NCBI GenBank assembly: GCA_963556145.1 | Contig: OY744462.1 | Coordinates: forward strand, 7,688,001 to 7,752,000 | Origin: Hygrocybe punicea | Taxonomy: Eukaryota > Basidiomycota > Agaricomycetes > Agaricales > Hygrophoraceae | Length of the DNA: 64,000 nucleotides | Reading direction: 5' to 3' | In this document: positions 1 through 10,939 of the stretch, piece by piece | How positions within the stretch are numbered: position 1 is the first letter of the stretch | Layout: every line of letters begins with the position of its first letter | The notes under the pieces: generated by a model | The model's input: the letters and a program-made list of their open reading frames with translations, nothing else | The model's database searches: none | Told to the model about the DNA's origin: nothing | Program-made: the position numbers and the translations under genes

Positions 1-399
1 GATCAGGTTCTCGATATGCCGAATGTTGCCACCAGGCCATCAAGCCCAACGAGCGGTCCATCAAGTCAGTCAAGCAGTCCATGTTGGAATGGATTGCCCC
101 TCATTGAAACATTGTCGGATCGTCAAACATCGGCATCAGCATCGGCGTCCAGTGCTGAGATGGATGTCGATGAATTGGATGGCACCAGCTTAGATAACAC
201 CTCGATGTCAACTGACAAAGGCAAGGGGCGAGAAGAGAGGCTTGAAGATCAGTGGGGTCTTCAACCTGCTTCTTTATCGTCAGCATTTATCGAAAGTCTG
301 TCTGTCAAGCAAAGTTCGGCGTTATCTTGGGACGCTCTGAGTGGAGATGGAAACCAGCTACACGCTGATTCAAAGGCAGGCTTTCGAAAAAATAGATGA
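1..399 (+). CDS. 3' end of an unrecognised serine-rich protein gene (partial)
   Basis: The reading frame is open from the left edge of the window to a TAG at 397-399, so only the C-terminal part would be present. The residues are rich in Ser, Asp and Gln, with no domain I recognise. From about 330 another frame stays open to about 460 and reads like ordinary protein (FEKIDDVKLLSMRWKTLDKI), so an intron or a frameshift near 370 is possible. It lies tail-to-tail with the minus-strand TET/JBP gene. Confidence is low because the stretch is short and truncated. Confidence 0.3.
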   Translation, partial: DQVLDMPNVATRPSSPTSGPSSQSSSPCWNGLPLIETLSDRQTSASASASSAEMDVDELDGTSLDNTSMSTDKGKGREERLEDQWGLQPASLSSAFIESLSVKQSSALSWDALSGDGNQLHADSKAGFRKNR

Positions 400-544
400 C
401 GTGAAGCTGTTGAGCATGAGGTGGAAGACTCTGGACAAAATACATCGTTGGTTGGCATAGGTCTGATCAGTGTTATCCTATATGTATGCTCTTCTGTAGT
501 ATTTGTCCGGTATTATTATAAAGAACAAGTAAAGAACAAGTAAT

Positions 545-1915
545 TCAGCTAATGGGCGGGTAAAAAGAATCCTTTATGTGATCAACAGTCATCCATGATG
601 CTGCCTGCACCCCTACTCGCTCATGCACGTTATCTCTCATATAAAATGCAAGGCAAACATGATCACCATCCATCCGACGAACCCCGTGTCTTAAAAGTCG
701 TCCACTGAGATGGACAAGTGTACCTGAATTGTACTGTAATCTAATGCCGATGTTCGACAAGTCCAGAACGGCTTCCTTGTATGGCCCGATTGTTGCCAAA
801 ATGTCATACCACTCTGCACGTGAATTGTTGTCCCGATGTGCTGGTGTTTCTCGATTGCTTATCACCGACATCCCATTACATGCCGAGGACCATCGGCTCA
901 GGACATCGGAGAGTTCGGCATTGGATTCCAAACACCGAAGTGTCTCTCGGCCACACTTGTACAATTCGGGGTGTGTAATGGAAAGAGTTGCTGATATGAG
1001 TGCGATCGATTCACTTGCAGCATCTAGCCAGGCCCTTCCACCGGCTTCGGCATTCGTGTCATTCAAGGCCGAGGAACCCACAATGGGTTCATTTTGCATC
1101 TGCATTCATATATATTCAGCTATTGCCATGTCTTCAATGATAACAATTACATCGTGTCCTTGTTGAAACCAAGCAGGAGAAAGCTCAACTGTGCCTGGCA
1201 TTATCCAACCAAATTGAGTGTTAGCCTGAAATAATGCTGGATCGGTCCTCCAGTTCTTCTTCGCAGCACTTGACATGATTCGAGACAACAATTTGTTCAT
1301 ATGCTTTAGCGATTCGGCAATGATAGCCTGTTAACATAATTTGAATTCGGAGGTGTCAGTCATGGCAAACCACATACTTGTCGAGTCGGTGTCAACGCAT
1401 CGGGCAGATACCAGCAAAGGATACGTCCGTGGCAATCACAAACACTTAGCGGAGTGTTTACCGTTCGTGGGGGATTCCAGAGGAAGGGATGTTGGCGCAT
1501 TAGAGCAGCCTCATTTGTCGCGTTGAAGCCCGTCGGCTTTTGACCCAATCTTGATGAATATCGGTCGGCATCCCATTCCAATGTAACTAAAGTCGAATTC
1601 AGTAGAAGATTTACTGCAGAAATGAGCAGCAATATTAATACCGTGATTTTGGTATGCCAATACCAATCTATCAATCAACAGCTCACAATCACATATTAAT
1701 TGAGTGCTGAAGTCCATTGGTGGTAAGATGCACCCCATGGATGCCCTGTGTGGGCTGATACATTGACCAAATCTTTGGCCGAGGTATGTGGATATTCTGT
1801 CGGTGAAGTTGGCAATGGATCCTGATCGAAAAGAGTGGCTCATTGTGTAGGGGCAGGGAATGAAGGTTATGAATGAAATTAATATTACCCATTTGGGAGT
1901 TATATCTTTATACAA
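545..1915 (-). CDS. TET/JBP family 2-oxoglutarate/Fe(II) dioxygenase (copy 1)
   Basis: Probable nuclear dioxygenase that oxidises 5-methylcytosine or thymine in DNA, judged by family. The last exon (545 to about 1096) carries the double-stranded beta-helix core. The HxD motif reads HRD at 830-838 followed by a W-Y-D-I-L segment, the distal histidine lies in RHGV (686-688), and a candidate 2-oxoglutarate-binding arginine lies in FYMR (635-637). The tail 'RDNVHERVGV' is typical of fungal members. Upstream exons encode a WYLPD block (about 1390-1420) and an SPAWFQQGHD block (about 1165-1190). A 50-bp intron with GTATGT and AACAG ends lies at 1328-1377, and a second intron at about 1097-1160. The join near 1515-1560 changes frame, so either an intron or a frameshift lies there, and the N-terminus is uncertain. 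All iron-binding residues are present. Substrate preference cannot be read from sequence. Confidence 0.75.
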
Positions 1916-2102
1916 TATGAATAATTAAAAGTCAACCATGGTTCAAACGAACGAGATTCTGCAAAATCTTTTTAGAGATCGGGAGATTGATTTACAATGC
2001 TCTATATGCAGTTGCCCTATGCAAAGGCTCTTTCCCAAGTTCGGCACTTAGTCCACAAACCAAAACAGGTCAGAACGTGGTCAAACATAAGCCGACACCG
2101 AG

Positions 2103-2352
2103 GTGAACGCCGATGCCGCTGTCAGTGCTGATGCCGATGCCGCTGTCAGCGCCGATGCCGATGCCGTATGCAATGCTGACGCTGGTTGCAACGCCGACGC
2201 CGTGTGCAACGCCGACGCCGTGTGCAACGCCGACGCCGTGTGCAACGCCGATGCCGTGTGCAACGCCGATGCCGTGTGCAACGCCGATGCCGTTTGCAAC
2301 GCTGACATTGATGCCAACGCCGATGCCGATCAAACGCCGATGCCGCTGACAA
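2103..2352. repeat. 18-bp minisatellite, GTGTGCAACGCCGACGCC type
   Basis: About 10-13 imperfect tandem copies of an 18-bp unit built on GCCGATGCC and GTGTGCAACGCC. Because 18 is divisible by three, several frames on both strands stay open (for example repeats of AVCNAD), but these are by-products of the repeat rather than genes. It lies about 190 bp upstream of the TET/JBP gene start. The stretch 1916-2100 between them holds no gene I can see. Confidence 0.8.
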
Positions 2353-2454
2353 CGCCGATTTCGTTGCTGAAGATGATGTTTATGCTCTTGCTGAGACACC
2401 GAGGCTGGACGAAATTTGGAGGGCTGTTTGTCCAATTGTCAGCCAATGAATATT

Positions 2455-2800
2455 ATTATTATTGTGAACCTCGGCCCAACGGTCTGAGATGGGTAACAAT
2501 ACTTCCGAAGAACCTTGGCCCAACGGTCTGAGACGGGTAACAATACTCCCGAAGAAACTTGGCTGAACGGTCTGAGACGGTTAACAATACTCCCGCAGAA
2601 ACACGGCCCAATGGTCTAAGACGGGTAACAATACCCCAGCAGAAACACGGCCCAACAGTCTAAGACGGGTAACAATACCCCAGCAGAACTTCAGCCCATC
2701 GGTCTCATATCGGTAACGTTTCCCCCATAGAACTTCGGCCCAACGGTCTCACATGAATAACACTATTGTGGCTCAAACCTCGGCCCACCCATCTAACACC
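2455..2800. repeat. Tandem repeat of about 51-57 bp, CGGCCCAACGGTCTGAGAC type
   Basis: About six degenerate copies of a unit containing CGGCCCAACGGTCT, then GGGTAACAATAC, then CCCGAAGAA. Divergence increases from left to right. No coding potential. The following stretch to 3400 shows a weak open frame (2903-3268, Pro/Arg-rich) and a polypyrimidine-rich segment at 3296-3360, and probably represents internal sequence of the LTR element whose LTR lies at 3404. Confidence 0.7.
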
Positions 2801-3403
2801 ATAACTATGACATTCCTGAGTTGCGCCGTCAAGTACCTAACAATAAGCTTTTCTCGGCCCAGATCGGCTGGCCCATTTCAAACGTAACATTGTCAACCTT
2901 AGTTGCCTGGTCAGACACGGGATAAGTCATGTCATGGGCTGCCATCCATGCCACTTTTCCAATGCGAGCCCCACGCGACCTTTTGGCTCTCCGATCCCAT
3001 GCTACTAGGCAACCTTTTTTCACTTTACAGCCGTGCCCGACGGTCCAACAGCCAACGTCCCCGACATGCTTTTGTCACCCCCATTGGTCCCATCTGGTCT
3101 AGGAGCCACCCACGAGGCATTGGGCCTGGCCGGCCAATCATCACACGACCCTTCTTACCCACCAGCTCAAGAACGACGAACCCAACGATTCTCGATTGGG
3201 ATCGTGACCCCCGCCTCCGTGAGTTGAGTCAAGCTCTTGTAGCTTTGGGTTGGACAAGGCCTAGGTAGAGTTGAGCTTTCTGTCTGGACTGATTTTTGTT
3301 TTTGTTTTCTTTCTTTCTTTTGTGTCTGTTCCTCTCTTTCCTCACCCCTTTCCCTGCTCTCTTTGGCTAGCGACGAGGGCGTCGCTACAAGAGGGGGGGC
3401 ACT

Positions 3404-3559
3404 TGTAGTGGTAGTGCCTGTCCTGTCACGTGCTTGATTCCCACGGTTTGTCGTAGTCAGTAGCTGATCTGATGTGGTAGATAGATCCCATCCTAGTCTT
3501 TCCGTGCTTTCCAGCAAGACTCCCTCGGAGAGTCCCACAGCAGCCTCCAACCCTCTCCA
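3404..3559 (+). mobile_element. Short LTR (156 bp) of the TGTAG...CTCCA family, with polypurine tract
   Basis: Starts TGTAGTGG and ends CTCTCCA, immediately after a purine run (3391-3400, GAGGGGGGGC) that looks like a polypurine tract. It aligns with the 158-bp LTRs at 45897 and 48108 and with the solo LTR at 27003: shared CACGTG, TTCCCACGG and GATAGATCCC blocks in the same order. A matching left LTR was not found, so the element is probably 5'-truncated. The gypsy RNase H frame begins directly after it. Confidence 0.6.
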
Positions 3560-4048
3560 CCATCCTTGGAGTGGCTTCATTTTCATGCAAATCCGTGCTG
3601 ACGGAAAATGCTATCCAAATCACTTTGGTTCAATATCGTGGAACAAACGCAAAGCCCGATACTCCCAGTCCAAGCTTGAGCTCTACGGCCTCTTCAGGGC
3701 CCTCTGTGCCTACCAGATCTTTATTATCGGTGTCCGCAATCTCACTGTTGAAGTTGACACCAAATATATAAAAGGGATGCTCAACAACCCCGACATCCAA
3801 CCCAATGTGATGATCAACCAATGGATAGCCAGCATCCTCCTGTTCGATTTCAGACTGGTTCATGTACCTGCTTCCGCACATGGTGCACCCGACGGACTCT
3901 CCAGATGCCCCCACGCTGCAGAAGACCCCGAGGAGATTGACGACTCTGACGATTGCTCAACCACTCCTACGGTTTCTTTATGGAAGTTGTTAACTACTGA
4001 CCCGTCCCCATGCCATCTAAGCCAATTGCCGTATGCGGCTGCTGCCGT
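3560..4048 (+). pseudogene. Ty3/gypsy pol fragment: RNase H domain
   Basis: Reads as the RNase H part of a Ty3/gypsy polyprotein: a SRYSQSKLELYG-like block (about 3655-3690), a VDTKYIKGML block (about 3750-3780) and the C-terminal HGAPDGLSR motif (about 3877-3905). No reverse transcriptase or gag precedes it, so the copy is truncated on the left. The frame is cut at 4048 by an inserted LTR and resumes as integrase at 4966. It is a dead fragment of a retroelement and is not expected to make protein. Confidence 0.8.
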
Positions 4049-4961
4049 TGTAGAGGGTCGACGTCCCTCTGAGTCTGTATCCTCGATATATCACGAATCT
4101 GGACGAACCCGATGCCTCTATTCAACTCGCATTCGAACCCGACGTAACCCAATGCAACCCGATGTGACATGACGTGACGTGACCCGACGTGACTGACATG
4201 TAACCCGACACATGCCGCTTTGTCACAGCCGCTTTCGGACTAAATCCGGCAGCCTCAAACACCTTGGAGTTCCAATTCTAGAAGATGGATCTCATCGGAG
4301 TCAATCCCCGACTTCGGACTTACCATACTTATGCATCCCATCGTCCTTTCAGAGATATGTAGGACATTTTCCATCTTTTTCATGGATATTCATTTTCCCC
4401 TCCATATTCCTGTCTTCGTCGCTTTGCAACCCCCCTTTCCACATCCCCATTCCAACCTTTCTTTGTAGCTTACCATTGGCCAAAATAGACATGTCCGAAA
4501 GTAGATTACTGTTTCCTGTACTATAAAAACAGTCCCCGACGACCGTACAAAAAAAAAGATACCATTAGTCCCCGTTTCCCTCATAGTCAGAATCCTTTTA
4601 ATCCCTTCAAATGCTCGTCCACGTAGACCCTTAGCTTTTTATAGTTCACCTCGTTGTCTTTATCACTGTTCCTGTATATTTGTTGATCGTTTCCGACCCG
4701 ACCCGACCTGACCCGACCCGCCATACCCGACATCGTCAGCATCGTCGGGTTCTTTATTATTTGTCCGTTTTCACTCCATTAATCGCCGGATTCGTTGTTA
4801 TTAGTCCAGTTTTACGTGGCGGCTTTACTTTTACTAACATTCCCTTCCTTTTACTACTATTCCCGACACTGATTTATCCAGTCACTTCTACGCTGACACC
4901 CACTGGTTAGGATCTTTATTTATCAATATAGTTCTGAAGCCACCAAGAACCCGCATCTACA
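4049..4961. mobile_element. Solo LTR (913 bp) inside the gypsy pol fragment
   Basis: Begins TGTAGAGGGTC and ends GCATCTACA, so the ends form the inverted repeat TGTAGA/TCTACA. It is flanked by the 4-bp direct repeat CCGT (4045-4048 and 4962-4965). It is related along most of its length to the LTR at 13387-14163. A TATA box (TATAAAA at 4522-4528) marks the probable promoter of the parent element. It separates the RNase H and integrase coding parts of the gypsy fragment. Confidence 0.7.
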
Positions 4962-4965
4962 CCGT

Positions 4966-5720
4966 GCCACAGCCAACCGACTCCAAGAGTTACCGGCTGT
5001 CCTCGTCTACACAAATCAGGAAACCGTTTCTGACATACCGCAATCTGATAAAGCCTGCGCAGCTGACGCTCGTCTTGCCCTCATCGAGACATGGTTACAA
5101 GATTTAACCCGACCCGTGAACCTCATGGATGACGAGTACCGTCTGTTCCTGTGATACTCTCTTGAGTTCTTTGTCACCGATAACAAGCTTTGGCACAAAG
5201 ACCGTCATGGAAAACATAAACTCGTCATACTGCCCGACCATCAGCTTCAATTACTCAAAGACGCTCATGATTCCCTCGGCCATAAAGGCATATTCTCCAT
5301 CCGTGCTCACCTACTCGACCGTTTCTGGTGGCCCACGACGTTAAGTGGTATGTCCAGTCTTGTCATCAGTGCCAAGTACGGCAAATGTGTTATCACCATA
5401 TTCCGCCCACCGTCGCTACACCGGCCTTGCTTTTCCGCAAAGCATATGTCGACACGGTGTTTATGCCACAATCTGGCAGATATCATTACATTGTCCAAGC
5501 CCGTTGTTCCCTGTCCGCTTACCCAGAGTTTAGAATGCTATGCTGCAAGACCAGTTCGACCATCGGCACATTCCTTTTTGAGGATATCTTATGCCATTGG
5601 GGTGCCCTCGAAGAAATTGTTACCGACAACAGCAAGCCCTTTGTGGAAGCTCTCGACTACCTCGCATCCCGCTACGGTATCCGGCACATCTGCATTTCGC
5701 CATATAACTCACAAGCAAAC
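4966..5720 (+). pseudogene. Ty3/gypsy integrase, N-terminal part
   Basis: Encodes the zinc-binding HHCC module (HDSLGHKG at about 5265-5290, then CHQCQ) and most of the catalytic core, including the TDNSKPF block (about 5620-5645, a D residue of the DDE triad) and SPYNSQAN at the end. An in-frame TGA at 5152-5154 replaces an expected arginine (RLFL-stop-YSLEFF) and looks like CGA to TGA. A frame change lies near 5330. The coding sequence is cut at 5720 by the foldback element and resumes at 10940, where the conserved GPIERRH block follows. Confidence 0.8.
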
Positions 5721-5989
5721 CAGTAGACCCAGTCGTTTTGGTTAACCCAATCACAGATAGAGCTGCAATTGGTAGGTACACATAGTGCAGTTATTGCTGC
5801 AGGGGTAGGTTGACCCAAATTACAGCTCTTGCTGTGGAACTGTGTTGGGGTAGGTTGACCCAGGTACAGCTCTTGCTGGTAAATGGCTGCTGGGTAGGAC
5901 AACCTGCTGTCAGCGATGCCATGCAGGGGTTAACCCGGAACAGGTATTGCTTGATATATGGGTTGACCCAGGGCCAGCTGTTCATGGAA

Positions 5990-6360
5990 TGTAGGTAGGT
6001 TAAGCTGGCTTCAGCTGTTGCTGGAGGACTGGGTAGACCATGGTCCAGCTCTTGCTGCAGGAGTGGGTTGACCTGGGTCCAGCTCTTGCTGTGGGGTAGG
6101 TTGACCTGGGTCCAGCTATTGCTGCAGGATTCGGTTGACCGAGTTCCAGCTCTTGCTGCGGGATCAGGTTGACCAGGGCCCAGCTATTGCTGCAGCACTG
6201 GGTTGATGCAGGTCCAAATATTGCTGCAGGATTGGGTTGACCGGCTTCCAGTTCTTGCTCCAGGATTGGGTTGACCGGGTTCCAGCTATTGCTGTAGCAC
6301 CAGGTTGACCTGCATCCAGCTCTGGCCACCGGATTGGGCTGACTGGCGCTCTTGCTGTAA
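5990..6360. repeat. 34-bp tandem repeats in the left arm of the foldback element
   Basis: About ten copies of a 34-bp unit containing GGTTGACC and AGCTCTTGCTGC or AGCTATTGCTGC. The same units in inverted orientation fill 9830-10720 in the right arm, where the block is duplicated. An open frame through the right-arm copy (9789-10730) is a consequence of the repeat. Confidence 0.8.
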
Positions 6361-6999
6361 CTGGACCCCATGTTGGTCCACAGGCTTGTGCAACGTATCA
6401 ATCTGCCTGTTTGTACACAATGTTGACAACATTCAATGGCAGTGCTTACAACACATCAAACCAATATTTATTCAGACACTGTGATATAAAGTCAAGAACA
6501 TGCGTCAGTCCGTTCATTACACAAATGTAATATAATTTGAAATGCAATTATGCAAAGCACAGGGAATACCCACATTCCAAAATTATTCTTTTGAAAATGC
6601 ACAATATCTCACTCTTAGCTTCATCACTCACAGGAGCTACTTCTTCCCAAAGAACATTTATACCACAATCAGTAATTACCCCACTTGGAATTTTGTCCTT
6701 GTTTTATTTAATATTACTCCACTCTCAATTGGAATCATTACATATCCATATCCACTCACTATTACTGAGAATGGAAATATCAATTTTATTATTATTTTAT
6801 CCAAAATACATAATTAAATCATACAGGGATTGGGACTGGGTGTGGGTGTGGATGTGGATGTGGATGAGGGTGTGGGTGTGGGTGTGGGTGTGGGTATGGG
6901 TGTGGGTGTAGGAGGAGGCTGTGGGAGTGGCAGCAGGGAAAGGGTGTGAGGAAGGAAGGGAGGAGGGAAGGGCAGCAGGGAGTGGGAATGGGAGAGGAA

Positions 7000-7830
7000 G
7001 TGGCAGGAGAAGAGGGCGGACAGGTGGGATGTACATACTTATCGCGTTCCCGTCGTCCTCATCGTCTTCGTCTTCGACCCGCCGTCCTCCTGCTCATCGT
7101 TCCCTTTCCCGTGGTCGCCATCGTCCCCATCCCTGTCATTCCCATTGCCATCGTTCCCGTTCTTGTCATCCTCATCACCGTCCTCGTTGTCCTTGTCCTC
7201 TCGTCCTCGTTGTCCTTGTCCTCTCGTCCTCGTTGTCCTTGTCCTCTCGTCCTCGTTGTCCTTGTCCTCTCGCCCTCGTTGTCATTGTCATCTCTGTCTC
7301 CTTCCCCGTCGTTGTCCTCGTTGTCCCCTGGAATGTCGTCGTGGTCTCTGTCATCCTGTCGTGCCGTCGCTGTCCGCCTTCATCCCCGTCCCCATCCCCT
7401 CGCTGGCCGTCTGTGTCCTCGTGGCCTCTGTCCTCGTCGTTGTCACTGTGGTTGTCTCGGCACTCTGTCCTGGCCATTGGGGCATCCTCGTGCCTGGCGT
7501 CACGGCCTCGTTTCCGCCATCCTCGCGGTGGCCGTTTTCGTCGGCTTCCGTTCTGTTCGCTGGCACGTTGTGTTCTGCTGTTGGGTGTTTGGAATCGCCT
7601 GTTTGGTGTGGGGTAGCTGCAAAAGGTCAACAATTAGTAAAGAACACAAGAAAGTTAAAATCAGAAATTTACCTCGGGTGCTCCTCTGCACCCGTCTCCT
7701 GTTGTTGACACGTTGTTGAAAACGAGTCATTTGAACTCGCCGCCAACCAGCAGTTGCCGATCTCCCAAACGGGTTCGAGTTGCCAAACATGGAAGTGTGG
7801 CTGAAGCTTTTGAATCTTCTGGCATGCACA
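7000..7830 (-). pseudogene. Captured gene piece in left arm (Asp/Arg-rich repeats)
   Basis: On the minus strand an exon-like segment (about 7670-7830) is followed by a GTAAAT donor, an intron-like gap, and a low-complexity segment rich in Asp, Glu, Asn, Gly and Arg with a repeated 24-bp unit (GTCCTCGTTGTCCTTGTCCTCTC type on the plus strand, about 7170-7290). It ends at a GTATGTACATCCC-like junction. The right arm carries a diverged paralogue in mirror orientation at 8520-9130. This may be a captured host gene fragment or the remains of the element's own gene. No function can be assigned. Confidence 0.35.
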
Positions 7831-8519
7831 ACAATGCATGCATATCCAAAGTGAGATCCTCAAAAGATGTAAATATAGTATACCGACTCTCATGTCAAAT
7901 TTTGTATTTTATTTTGCCCTGCATCAAGAGCTATCCACAATTTATTCCATTCCCCTGCCAGAATTGGACCTTTAATGATATAACTTGGTCTTAAAAATCT
8001 GAAATTAATCTAAGGAGTACTTGAATAAGTACTCATTGGTGTACACAAAAGTGCCTGATTGTTGCTGGACCAGGACCTATGTTGCAGCCGGCAAATGCAC
8101 AGAATTGTGCATTGTGGCTGACCCATCCCAAGTCCAAACTGCTTCAACTTTGAACCTGTCGAAACTTTCTTGGCTACAACAGATGTCTGGGACCACCAAG
8201 TGCCAGGCACTGATTATCAATACAATAGATACTTTACATAGTAGTTTCACAATTATTCTCATATTTTTCAGAGCATTATTGGTAAAGTTGCACTTTAAGG
8301 GTCTGAAATTGGCAGGGAGGTATCAATAAATCATAGATATCTCTCTATGTAGGCCATAATAAAATACAAAATTTGGGGAGGATGTATTTATAGGCTAATT
8401 CTATCCCTACATGGTCTTAAATGTGTTACACAGTTGTTGTGCTCCATGCAATTACACTGAGAAAAGTAAGATCTTGGTTACATATAAGGCAACTCGCACC
8501 CATTTGGGCAATCGGCTAC

Positions 8520-9130
8520 TTCCGGCGTGGGTTCAAATCGTCACATACTCCACAATGCATCCATGAGAACGGCGACAGCAACAACATCAAGTAGAAGGTA
8601 AGTACAAGTCTCAAAATTTACTATCTATTACTATGCTAACTAATAGTGTTATTTTCATGTAGAACTTTCTCACTGCCACGCCGGGAATGCCCCGCAACAT
8701 GCACAGCCATGCCACATCACGTCAATGCCCAACTCAAGAGCCGAAACGACGGATGGCAGGCAATGATGACGACAAAGACGACGATGGCAGAGACGGCCGA
8801 CCAGGGGACGACGATGGGATGACAGGACGACGGAGACAACGACGACCATCAGGATGACCATCCAGCGGCCGACGACAACCATCCAGGGGATGATGAGGAT
8901 GAGGATGGGGACAGAGACGTGGATGATGACGAGAATGAGGATGATGACGATGACGATGGGAATGACGGGAACGGGAACGACAGGGACAGGGACGATGGGG
9001 ACGAGGATGGCGGATACGCAGATGAAGACGACGAGGATGAGGATGGTGAGATGAAGACGAATATGACAAGGACAAGGATGGTGGAGATGCAGACGATGAG
9101 GATGAGGACGACGGGAACGAGAGAGGTATG
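8520..9130 (+). pseudogene. Captured gene piece in right arm (Asp-rich repeats)
   Basis: Mirror-image counterpart of the left-arm piece. A short exon-like segment (to about 8594) ends at GTAAGT, an intron-like gap ends TGTAG at about 8661, and a second exon runs to about 9125 with long Asp/Glu/Gly/Asn runs (DDDENEDDDDDD). It ends at the same GTATGTACATCCC junction. It is more diverged from the left copy than the outer arms are from each other. The middle stretch 7830-8520 shows no gene and would be the shared upstream region of the two divergent pieces. Confidence 0.35.
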
Positions 9131-10939
9131 TACATCCCACCCCTCCTCCCTCTCCCTCTCCCTCTCCCTCTCCCTCTCCCTCTCCCACTCCATGCTGCCC
9201 TTCACGCCTCCCTTCCCTCCCCTTCTCCCACACCCTCTCCCTGCTGCCACTGCCACACCCACCTCCCACAGCCTCCTCCTACACCCACACCCATACCCAC
9301 ACCCACACCCACACCCACACCCTCATCCACATCCACATCCACACCCACACCCAGTCCCAATCCCTGTATGATTTAATTATGTATTTTGGATAAAATAATA
9401 ATAAAATTGATATTTCCATTCTCAGTAATAGTGAGTGGATATGGATATGTAATGATTCCAATTGAGAGTGGAGTAATATTAAATAAAACAAGGACAAAAT
9501 TCCAAGTGGGGTAATTACTGATTGTGGTATAAATGTTCTTTGGGAAGAAGTAGCTCCTGTGAGTGATGAAGCTAAGAGTGAGATATTGTGCATTTTCAAA
9601 AGAATAATTTTGGAATGTGGGTATTCCCTGTGCTTTGCATAATTGCATTTCAAATTATATTACATTTGTGTAATGAACGGACTGACGCATGTTCTTGACT
9701 TTATATCACAGTGTCTGAATAAATATTGGTTTGATGTGTTGTAAGCACTGCCATTGAATGTTGTCAACATTGTGTACAAACAGGCAGATTGATACGTTGC
9801 ACAAGCCTGTGGACCAACATGGGGTCCAGTTACAGCAAGAGCGCCAGTCAGCCCAATCCGGTGGCCAGAGCTGGATGCAGGTCAACCTGGTGCTACAGCA
9901 ATAGCTGGAACCCGGTCAACCCAATCCTGGAGCAAGAACTGGAAGCCGGTCAACCCAATCCTGCAGCAATATTTGGACCTGCATCAACCCAGTGCTGCAG
10001 CAATAGCTGGGCCCTGGTCAACCTGATCCCGCAGCAAGAGCTGGAACTCGGTCAACCGAATCCTGCAGCAATAGCTGGACCCAGGTCAACCTACCCCACA
10101 GCAAGAGCTGGACCCAGGTCAACCCACTCCTGCAGCAAGAGCTGGAGCCCAGGTCAACCCGGTGCTGCTGCAAGAGCTGGACCCTGGTTAACCCGATCCT
10201 GCAGCAGTAGCTGCCACCAAGTCAACCTACCTGGCAGCAAGAGCTGGATGCAGGTCAACCCGGTGCTGCAGCAAGAACTGGGCCTGGGTCAACCCAATCC
10301 CACAGCAATAGCTGCCACCAGGTCAACATACCTGGCAGCAAGAGCTGGACCCAGGTCAACCTGGTGCTGCAGCAATAGCTGGAACCCGGTCAACCCAATC
10401 CTGGAGCAAGAACTGGAAGCCGGTCAACCCAATCCTGCAGCAATATTTGGACCTGCATCAACCCAGTGCTGCAGCAATAGCTGGGCCCTGGTCAACCTGA
10501 TCCCGCAGCAAGAGCTGGAACTCGGTCAACCGAATCCTGCAGCAATAGCTGGACCCAGGTCAACCTACCCCACAGCAAGAGCTGGACCCAGGTCAACCCA
10601 CTCCTGCAGCAAGAGCTGGACCATGGTCTACCCAGTCCTCCAGCAACAGCTGAAGCCAGCTCAACCTACATTCCATGAACAGCTGGCCCTGGGTCAACCC
10701 ATATATCCAGCAATACCTGTTCCGGGTTAACCCCTGCATGGCATCGCTGACAGCAGGTTGACCTACCCAGCAGCCATTTACCAGCAAGAGCTGTACCTGG
10801 GTCAACCTACCCCAACACAGTTCCACAGCAAGAGCTGTAATTTGGGTCAACCTACCCCTGCAGCAATAACTGTGCTATGTGTACCTACCAATCACAGCTC
10901 TATCTGTGATTGGGTTAACCAAAACGACTGGGTCTACTG

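Larger units (their letters stand above)
5721..10939. mobile_element. Foldback transposable element (5,219 bp) inserted in gypsy integrase
   Basis: The ends are CAGTAGACCCAGTCG and its inverse complement, and the inverted-repeat arms run about 1.2 kb (5721 to about 6960 and about 9255 to 10939). The arm segments 6537-6911 and 9279-9653 encode identical translations in opposite directions. The 7-bp direct repeat AGCAAAC (5714-5720 and 10940-10946) is the target duplication; removing one copy and the element restores the integrase frame across SQAN-GPIERR. No transposase is visible, so it is non-autonomous and its superfamily is unassigned. The right arm has an extra duplicated block of about 0.5 kb. 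A CCCACACC microsatellite lies in each arm (about 6830-6915 and 9275-9360). Confidence 0.85.

Noticed and set aside
7145..7719. Ser/Arg-rich proteins on the plus strand
   Set aside because: Translation of a GTCCTC-type tandem repeat; the exon-like signals are on the minus strand.
9128..9376. Proline-rich frame at CCCTCTCC/CCCACACC microsatellite
   Set aside because: Simple-sequence artefact.
9789..10730. 313-codon protein in the right arm of the first foldback element
   Set aside because: Built wholly of 34-bp tandem repeats whose mirror copy in the left arm gives only a shorter frame.
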